Made by a program: the position numbers and the translations under genes
NCBI GenBank assembly: GCA_964410665.1
Contig: CAYPIE010000162.1
Coordinates: 1 to 8,371, forward strand
Reading direction: 5' to 3'
Length of the DNA stretch: 8,371 nt
Source: CAYPIE01 sp964410665
GTDB taxonomy: Bacteria; Planctomycetota; Planctomycetia; Gemmatales; Gemmataceae
In this document: in pieces, positions 1-5,506 of the stretch
Layout of the letters: every line of letters begins with the position of its first letter
How positions within the stretch are numbered: position 1 is the stretch's first letter
Notes under the pieces: model-generated
What the model was told of the DNA's origin: nothing
Seen by the model: only the letters and a program-made list of their open reading frames with translations
Databases searched by the model: none

Positions 1-776
1 TGGTCATCCGGAGCGGTGATCCGTACCAAAAAATCGCCAAACTCAAGCGTAAACTCGCCCCGACCAAGGAATTGCTTATGATGCCAGCCATTGACATCGG
101 TGTAGCATGCCAATCGCGGATACCAATGGGCAATCTCGTAGATGTAGTTTTTGTCATCATCGAAGTATTCGAAGCCAGTACGCGCTCGGATCAGTTTGGC
201 ATCGTTGATGCGATAGTTCCAATCGACAATAAACGAGGTCTGGTCCCCCGGCTGGAGAGGCTTGGGAAGATCAATCCGCATCATCGTCTTGACGATCACA
301 TAGGGCAACGGATTCCCTTGGGTATCCTTGACACCTGTGATCTTGCAACCTCCATCGAAGGTCTCTCGAAGTAGCATGCTTTTGAGCGTACGAAACGGAA
401 TCCGTTCCAGTTTCCCGGAGGTATTGGTCAGATTGGCATCCGAATCTGGAGAAAAGATGTTGGCATCGAGTTGCAACCACAAGTAGTCCAACGGTTGCGG
501 CGAACGATTCGTATAGGTGATCGTCTCCGTACCCACGATCTTCTGATTCGCATCGTCCAGCTCCACATCAATGATGTAGTCCGCCTGCTGTTGCCAGTAC
601 TGCGGACCCGGAGCACCTGAGGCGGTCCGGAACCCATTCGGCGTCGGAATGATCTCTTCGAGCTGGCGGAACTTGTCTGGCTGCGAGCGTTTCACGATCG
701 GCTCCTGGCCCATCGCGTTGCAAACAAGCGCGCAATTTAGCAGTAGGATAGTGAAGTCAATTGGTTTCATAGTCAT
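1..776 (-). CDS. Secreted M1-family metallopeptidase (aminopeptidase N-like), N-terminal part; gene runs off the left edge
   Basis: Reading the minus strand from the ATG at 776-774 gives 258 uninterrupted codons to the window edge, so the C-terminus and stop lie outside. Residues 1-23 form a signal peptide (MTMKPIDFTILLLNCALVCN, then AMG before QEP), so the product is exported. The rest matches the N-terminal beta-sandwich of planctomycete M1 peptidases: YWQQQADYIIDVELDD (60-75), GTETITYTN (82-90), LDYLWLQLDAN (97-107), and a later block with YIYEIAHWYPR (211-221) and NGWHHKQFLGRGEFTLEFGD (229-248). M1 enzymes are zinc aminopeptidases, but the HEXXH zinc motif and the GXMEN-type motif would lie beyond position 1, so catalytic competence cannot be judged. 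A second in-frame ATG at 770-768 is an alternative start. Neither start has a purine-rich Shine-Dalgarno; the bases just upstream read CCTCCAC. It is divergent from the cytochrome operon, with 252 bases between the starts. Confidence 0.9.
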   Translation of the reverse strand, partial: MTMKPIDFTILLLNCALVCNAMGQEPIVKRSQPDKFRQLEEIIPTPNGFRTASGAPGPQYWQQQADYIIDVELDDANQKIVGTETITYTNRSPQPLDYLWLQLDANIFSPDSDANLTNTSGKLERIPFRTLKSMLLRETFDGGCKITGVKDTQGNPLPYVIVKTMMRIDLPKPLQPGDQTSFIVDWNYRINDAKLIRARTGFEYFDDDKNYIYEIAHWYPRLACYTDVNGWHHKQFLGRGEFTLEFGDFLVRITAPDD

Positions 777-843
777 GTGGAGGTCAATAAGAGGAAGGAT
801 GGAGATCCACGGTTGTCATGCCGAAAGGAGAGGATTGAATGAA

Positions 844-872
844 ATTGTACCTTGCTGTTCGGTAGGCAGCAA
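844..872 (-). promoter_or_regulatory. Candidate sigma-70-type promoter for the M1 peptidase gene
   Basis: On the minus strand TTGCTG (872-867) is followed, after exactly 17 bases, by TACAAT (849-844). The -10 box matches the consensus at five of six positions; the -35 box matches only TTG. Transcription would begin near 837, leaving about 60 bases of leader before the ATG at 776. The -35 box is one arm of the 7-bp inverted repeat at 851-873. This is a match by eye, and planctomycete promoter consensus is poorly known, so it is tentative. Confidence 0.4.
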
Positions 873-873
873 G
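851..873. repeat. 7-bp perfect inverted repeat in the divergent control region
   Basis: CTTGCTG (851-857) and CAGCAAG (867-873) are perfect inverted copies separated by nine bases. The element covers the -35 box and spacer of the candidate minus-strand promoter. It could be an operator for a dimeric regulator, with half-site centres about 16 bases apart, or simply a chance hairpin. No regulator gene is visible in the window. Confidence 0.35.
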
Positions 874-922
874 CAGGTGGATGACGCGAGGTCAATTCAC
901 TTCGAACGACCGGGACGCTTGC

Positions 923-951
923 TTGACCCACCGGTTGCACTCCGCTAGCAT
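923..951 (+). promoter_or_regulatory. Candidate sigma-70-type promoter for the cytochrome-propeller-glucosidase operon
   Basis: TTGACC (923-928) is followed after 17 bases by TAGCAT (946-951), matching the consensus hexamers at five of six and four of six positions. Transcription would start near 958, about 70 bases before the cytochrome ATG at 1029. It is the best plus-strand match I found in the 252-base divergent region. Evidence is by inspection only. Confidence 0.35.
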
Positions 952-1028
952 CCTCCGTACAACCTGCCCTTAGCGTCGAGTCCTCCTTTTAATGAACGCT
1001 CCAGCTCTGCACGGAAACCGAGGAACGC

Positions 1029-3887
1029 ATGGAACTCTTGTTTCTCCGGTGGCGCCCACAAAGTGTGCTGCTACTGATCTGCTGGATGATGACTCCGTCG
1101 TGGGGTCAAGCCGCCAATCCCAGCGAAGTCATTGTCGGCTGGGATCGCCATGATGGCCAGGTACTTCTTGGCGAGCTCAACTGTACGGCGTGCCATGCGG
1201 CCGATCAATTTTCCGAGTCCCAGCTGGTGAAACAGGCACCAATCCTCGCCGAGGTTGGTAGCCGTGTGACTCCCCAATATCTCCAGGCGTATCTTGCGGA
1301 CCCCCAACAAGTTAAGCCAGGGACTTCGATGCCACATCTACTGCATTCGATCCCGGCGAAAGAAAAAGACAAGACCGTAGAAGCCTTGGTGCATTACTTG
1401 TCGTCGCTCGGTGGACCGATCGATCAGCTCAGTAGCGGCAGTAGCCTGGCGCAAATTGATCAAGGGAAAGAGTTGTACCATGCCGTGGGCTGTGTGGCCT
1501 GTCATCAGCCGTTCGAACCGGCTCCCAAACAGAAGTCTGATCCGAATGCGTTAAACTTTCTCGAAGAAGAGGGTCCGCCGTCCGAGAAGTCGGTTCCGGT
1601 CCCCCTCGGGGACTTGGCCAAGAAAACTACCGTGGATGAGTTGGCGAAGTTTTTGCAGAACCCCCTGCATGTACGGCCTTCCGGACGGATGCCCAGTCTC
1701 CACCTCAGCGACCGCGAAGCACGCTATATCGCCTCCTATCTGCTACGCGATCAGTTCCAGGCAGATAAGGTGGCACCCGACCGAGGATTGAACTGGGCCT
1801 TGTATCGTGGTTCCTGGGAGCGATTGCCGGATTTCACAGTCCTGGAACCAAGTGGTGAGGGCACCTGTGATCTGCTCACGTTGGATGAAGTCGGAGATGA
1901 CCAAGGCCGCATGCCCGATCAAAACTTTGCCGTACGCTTCACCGGGATGCTGAAGATCACCAAACCAGGTATCTATAGTTTTCGAACACGTTCTGATGAT
2001 GGATCGGCTTTGTGGGTCGATGGACAACGCATTGTCGATAACGACGGCGTTCATGGTACGGAAGTTCGCACGGGTCGGGTGAAACTCCGTGCAGGAGTGC
2101 ATGAGTTTGAAACGGCATTCATGCAACAAGGGGGTCCCTATGTGTTCCAAGTGCAGTGGCGCATCCCGGGCGATCGCCGTTGGCAAGCAATCCCTGGGGA
2201 AGCACTGATCCGAAGTGGCGCGGCCATGATCCCAACGGGCAACGTCGAGTTCACTCTCGACCCCTCAATGGCGGAAAAGGGCAAGCAACTGTTTAAAACT
2301 CTCAATTGCACTGCCTGTCACGCAGTCGAACGAGGCGTACCGCTACGCTCCAATGTAGCTGCCGGGAATTTACTCGAACTCAATCTTAATGCGCACGATG
2401 GCTGCCTGGGAGCCAAGGTTGCGAGTGGCCGACCACAATATGCTCTGAGTGAACGTCAACGTGCGGCCATCACTCACTCCCTTAAGGAACTCAAGAATTC
2501 TGAAAAACCCAAGGTCGCGAAGGCTCGCATAAATGATCGTCTGAATAGCATGAATTGTTATGCTTGTCATGCCCGCGATGGACTTGGTGGCCCACGCGAT
2601 GATCGCAAGGATTATTTTACCTACCAGGTTGTCGTCGATCTGGGGGATGAGGGGCGTTTGCCACCACCGTTAAATTTGGTGGGGGCAAAGTTGACGGATG
2701 AGGGCTTCGATGAGGCTCTCTACTCAGGCCAACGCTATCGCACCTATATGGCCACACGGATGCCAAATTTCGGCAAGGCCAACCTCCATAACCTTCCTGC
2801 ACTACTGCGTGAGGTCGATGGGAATCAGGTCGCCAAGCGGCAGCCTGCATTCTCGGCAGAGCTTGTGGAAGATGGTCGCTACCTTGTGGGGTCCAAAGCA
2901 CTTGGCTGTATTAATTGCCATGCCTGGGGTGGCTATCGCGTTCAGGGTGCAGAGGGCTTGGATTTTTTGCGTGTCAGTAAGCGAATTCGACCGGGCTGGT
3001 TCCATGAATTTTTGCTCGACCCGCAGCGTTTCAAACCTGGCACTCGGATGCCCGCCGCTTGGCCCAACGGAAAGAGTTTCTTCCCCAAGGTCCAAGCCGG
3101 CGATGCCGCCAAGCAGGTGGATGCGATCTGGGCCTATCTCGCGGCTGGGGAGAAAGGAGGCTTACCGGATGGCCTCAAACCGAGTGATACAACCCAGCTA
3201 GTCCCAGGCAGCGAACCGATCGTCTTTCGTACTTTCCTGGATCAGGTGAGTGCACACGCCATCCTCGTCGGCTACCGCCAACGTACCCACTGTGCTTTTG
3301 ATGCAAACCGAGTGCGTATGGTATTAGTCTGGACAGGTGACTTTGTGTCCACCAAGCCGACTTGGGAAGGGCGTGCTGGTCAGTATACACCCATCCCTTC
3401 GGAAAATATTGTCTCTTTCCCCGAAGGACCTCCAATTGCCAAGCTCGAGTCACTCAACGCAAGCTGGCCAGCCGATGTACCCAAGGAACAAAAGGGGACC
3501 AAGCGGACTCCGGCGGGATGGGAATTTCAAGGCTATCAGCTGGATCAAGAGCGAAATCCGACCTTTTGCTATCGAGTGGATGGCATTCAGGTCAAGGAGA
3601 CCCCAGGGACCGCCCTTCGCCAAGGCGGCTCCTATTTCCGACGTCAGATTCAGTTTGTGACTCCGAATCAAGCCGCTCCAGAGGGCTACTACTTCCGTGT
3701 GGCCACCGGTAAAGTCATCACTCGAGATGGTGACTGGTATCGCATCGATGACCGCTTGCGTTATCGAGTCACCTCAACCCCCAACGTCGAACCAACGATT
3801 CGCAGTCTCGACGGTCAACAAGAGCTCATCGTTCCGGTCGATCTGAGCAAGCAGAACGCCTCACTCTCAGTCGAGCTGAGCTGGTAA
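1029..3887 (+). CDS. Exported five-haem cytochrome c protein with an internal PA14 domain
   Basis: The 952-residue product starts at an ATG preceded by GAGGA (1020-1024). A signal peptide spans about residues 1-28 (RWR then a hydrophobic run, cleavage near GQA/A), placing it in the periplasm or on the cell surface. Five CXXCH haem sites are visible: CTACH 52-56, CVACH 155-159, CTACH 427-431, CYACH 510-514 and CINCH 627-631. Candidate axial methionines follow four of them: M101, M221, M578 and M674, the last three in RMP motifs. A PA14 domain (about 253-390, with RSDDGSALWVDG at 321-332) is inserted between haem domains two and three; PA14 domains commonly bind carbohydrate. The region 720-952 carries no CXXCH and looks beta-rich. 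Such proteins are typical of Planctomycetes. It is probably the electron acceptor for the propeller encoded 75 bases downstream. That partnership, and the substrate, are inferred. Confidence 0.93.
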   Translation: MELLFLRWRPQSVLLLICWMMTPSWGQAANPSEVIVGWDRHDGQVLLGELNCTACHAADQFSESQLVKQAPILAEVGSRVTPQYLQAYLADPQQVKPGTSMPHLLHSIPAKEKDKTVEALVHYLSSLGGPIDQLSSGSSLAQIDQGKELYHAVGCVACHQPFEPAPKQKSDPNALNFLEEEGPPSEKSVPVPLGDLAKKTTVDELAKFLQNPLHVRPSGRMPSLHLSDREARYIASYLLRDQFQADKVAPDRGLNWALYRGSWERLPDFTVLEPSGEGTCDLLTLDEVGDDQGRMPDQNFAVRFTGMLKITKPGIYSFRTRSDDGSALWVDGQRIVDNDGVHGTEVRTGRVKLRAGVHEFETAFMQQGGPYVFQVQWRIPGDRRWQAIPGEALIRSGAAMIPTGNVEFTLDPSMAEKGKQLFKTLNCTACHAVERGVPLRSNVAAGNLLELNLNAHDGCLGAKVASGRPQYALSERQRAAITHSLKELKNSEKPKVAKARINDRLNSMNCYACHARDGLGGPRDDRKDYFTYQVVVDLGDEGRLPPPLNLVGAKLTDEGFDEALYSGQRYRTYMATRMPNFGKANLHNLPALLREVDGNQVAKRQPAFSAELVEDGRYLVGSKALGCINCHAWGGYRVQGAEGLDFLRVSKRIRPGWFHEFLLDPQRFKPGTRMPAAWPNGKSFFPKVQAGDAAKQVDAIWAYLAAGEKGGLPDGLKPSDTTQLVPGSEPIVFRTFLDQVSAHAILVGYRQRTHCAFDANRVRMVLVWTGDFVSTKPTWEGRAGQYTPIPSENIVSFPEGPPIAKLESLNASWPADVPKEQKGTKRTPAGWEFQGYQLDQERNPTFCYRVDGIQVKETPGTALRQGGSYFRRQIQFVTPNQAAPEGYYFRVATGKVITRDGDWYRIDDRLRYRVTSTPNVEPTIRSLDGQQELIVPVDLSKQNASLSVELSW

Positions 3888-3912
3888 TCACCAACCTCCG
3901 TCGTCTCGGGCT

Positions 3913-3941
3913 TGTTCGGCAGTGGATCGGGCTGCCGAACA
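3913..3941. repeat. Perfect 10-bp intergenic hairpin between the cytochrome and propeller genes
   Basis: TGTTCGGCAG (3913-3922) and CTGCCGAACA (3932-3941) are exact inverted copies around a nine-base loop. The structure lies 25 bases after the cytochrome stop and 21 bases before the propeller ATG. No T-run follows on either strand, so it does not look like a classical intrinsic terminator. It could protect or process the upstream mRNA, partly attenuate downstream expression, or bind a protein. Its position outside coding sequence also argues for the ATG at 3963 rather than the upstream TTG at 3912. Confidence 0.7.
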
Positions 3942-3950
3942 CCCAAACCA

Positions 3951-3955
3951 AGGAA
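3951..3955 (+). promoter_or_regulatory. Shine-Dalgarno site that sets the propeller start
   Basis: AGGAA at 3951-3955 lies seven bases before the ATG at 3963. Together with the signal peptide that begins at that ATG, it supports this start over the in-frame TTG at 3912. Confidence 0.6.
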
Positions 3956-3962
3956 TCCTTGT

Positions 3963-5483
3963 ATGCATTGTCGATTCGCGCTATTCGTGTTCCTCGGGTT
4001 GGTACTTCCTGCGACCGGCGCCCCGAAGGAACAAGACTATTACAAAATCATCACCCTGCCTGTGCCCCAGGATGTCGTTCTTGAGGTAGGCGGACTGGAA
4101 TGGCTTGATGAGGACCGCACCCAATTAGTCGCCTGCAACCGTCGCGGCGAAGTCTGGTTAGTCGAGAATGCGTATAAGGACAATCCGTTAGGTTTTGACG
4201 ATCCACTGGCTGGTAGTGAACCTGAACGAGTCGTTCGCTTCCAGCGCATGCTGTTCGGCTTGCACGAGCCGTTAGGACTTCTCCGCCGCCCCGAAGGAAT
4301 GTACGTAGCCCAGCGCGGCGAGTTGACTCTGCTCAAAGATCTGGATGGCGACAAGCGGTTTGATGCGTTGGAAACAGTCTGCAATGACTGGCAGATTTCG
4401 GGCAACTACCATGAGTACGCCTTCGGTCCCAAGCTCGACAAGGATGGCCAACTCTGGATAACTCTCAATCGCCCCTTCGGTGGTGGTCAAGAGGGACAAG
4501 CCTACTGGAGGGGTTGGGCGATGCGGATCGATCCGAAAACGGGCAAGATGCAACCGGTCTGTCCAGGCTTGCGTTCACCCGCAGGTCTGGGAACCAACGT
4601 TGCAGGGGACATGTTTTACACAGATAACCAAGGCGAATGGGTGGCCGTCTGTAAGCTCAGTCACCTTCAGAAGGGACGTTTTTATGGATCGGCGATCAGC
4701 TTAGAGTCCTGCAACTTACCCGGTTCCACCATGAAAGACCCTGGCAGTGGCTTCCCGATTAGCGGACTCCGCTGGCCCGAAGCAGCTGCCAAAATGCCAC
4801 AACTGGAAGTCCCCGCGGTGTGGTTTCCCTACCCGATCATGGGCAAATCACATTCGGATATTCTTGTAGATAATACTGGCGGGAAGTTTGGACCATTTGG
4901 CAAGCAGCTTTTTATCGGCGATCAGGGCAATGCCATTATCGTGCGGGTAGCCCTCGAGAAAGTCAACGGCCACTATCAAGGCGCTTGCTTTCCATTCCGG
5001 AGCGGTTTTCAATCGGGCGTATTACGCATGACTTGGGGCCATGATGGGTCAATGTTTGTCGGTGGTACCAATCGTGGCTGGGGAGGCGGACCCAAACCTT
5101 TCTGCTTAGAACGCTTGGTCTGGTCAGGAAAGACCCCGTTTGAAATCCATTCCATCCATGCTAGGCCTGACGGATTTGAACTGACCTTTACCAAGCCGAT
5201 CGATCGAGAAACTGCGAAGGATCCAAAGGCGTACGCGCTGCGGGCATGGACTTACCGCTACCATAGCAACTACGGCGATAGCCCCCAAGATACGCATCCC
5301 CTGGAAGTCCGTCAGGTAACTCTCGGGGACGATGGCAAATCGGTGCGACTTTTCATTGATAACTGCAAAGCTTATTATGTTCACGAGATTCGACCGAACG
5401 ACGTTCGGTCAGTCAACGGCGAAGAATTGTTGCACCCGATCGGCTATTACACGCTCAATTACATCCCAGGTGAGGACCAATAA
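3963..5483 (+). CDS. Exported beta-propeller, PQQ-dependent sugar/sorbosone dehydrogenase-like
   Basis: From the ATG at 3963 the product is 506 residues with a clean signal peptide (MHCRFALFVFLGLVLPATGA, then PKEQ). The frame extends up to a TTG at 3912, but that would put 17 unlikely residues before the signal peptide. Residues about 30-390 resemble the propeller of the planctomycete/verrucomicrobial 'putative membrane-bound dehydrogenase' group, related to soluble quinoprotein glucose dehydrogenase. Visible motifs are GNYHEYAFGP (147-156), GLRSPAGLG (202-210) and TDNQGEWVAVCKL (220-232), with GDQGN at 319-323. H150 sits where the catalytic histidine of quinoprotein glucose dehydrogenases would be expected; I infer this from motif context, not alignment. 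Residues about 392-503 look like a small beta-sandwich. There is no CXXCH, so it binds no c-type haem and probably passes electrons to the preceding cytochrome. A non-catalytic propeller remains possible. Confidence 0.9.
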   Translation: MHCRFALFVFLGLVLPATGAPKEQDYYKIITLPVPQDVVLEVGGLEWLDEDRTQLVACNRRGEVWLVENAYKDNPLGFDDPLAGSEPERVVRFQRMLFGLHEPLGLLRRPEGMYVAQRGELTLLKDLDGDKRFDALETVCNDWQISGNYHEYAFGPKLDKDGQLWITLNRPFGGGQEGQAYWRGWAMRIDPKTGKMQPVCPGLRSPAGLGTNVAGDMFYTDNQGEWVAVCKLSHLQKGRFYGSAISLESCNLPGSTMKDPGSGFPISGLRWPEAAAKMPQLEVPAVWFPYPIMGKSHSDILVDNTGGKFGPFGKQLFIGDQGNAIIVRVALEKVNGHYQGACFPFRSGFQSGVLRMTWGHDGSMFVGGTNRGWGGGPKPFCLERLVWSGKTPFEIHSIHARPDGFELTFTKPIDRETAKDPKAYALRAWTYRYHSNYGDSPQDTHPLEVRQVTLGDDGKSVRLFIDNCKAYYVHEIRPNDVRSVNGEELLHPIGYYTLNYIPGEDQ

Positions 5484-5496
5484 CCTCACCGGTCCC

Positions 5497-5500
5497 GGAG
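5497..5500 (+). promoter_or_regulatory. Shine-Dalgarno site for the GTG start of the glucosidase
   Basis: GGAG at 5497-5500 is six bases upstream of the GTG at 5507. It supports a GTG start, and this start gives the N-terminal length expected before the conserved WGPYLSERQWGTVREDY block. Confidence 0.6.
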
Positions 5501-5506
5501 CTTTCT

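Noticed and set aside
780..896. 9-base direct repeat GAGGTCAAT at 780-788 and 888-896
   Set aside because: Two short copies 108 bases apart are weak evidence for a regulatory element and can easily arise by chance.
649..948. 99-codon plus-strand open frame spanning the M1 start and the divergent region
   Set aside because: It overlaps the signal-peptide end of the M1 gene in antisense, and its translation is low-complexity Arg/Ser-rich sequence typical of non-coding frames.
1743..2186. 147-codon minus-strand open frame opposite the PA14 domain
   Set aside because: It is antisense to a clear PA14 domain and has no start-site signal or recognisable motif.
2698..3201. 167-codon plus-strand open frame inside the cytochrome gene
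   Set aside because: It lies wholly within the haem-bearing frame, its translation shows no recognisable motif, and it is explained as an out-of-frame shadow.
3912..3962. TTG at 3912 as the propeller start
   Set aside because: It would add 17 residues before a clean signal peptide and place the perfect hairpin inside coding sequence; the ATG at 3963 has an AGGAA site seven bases upstream.
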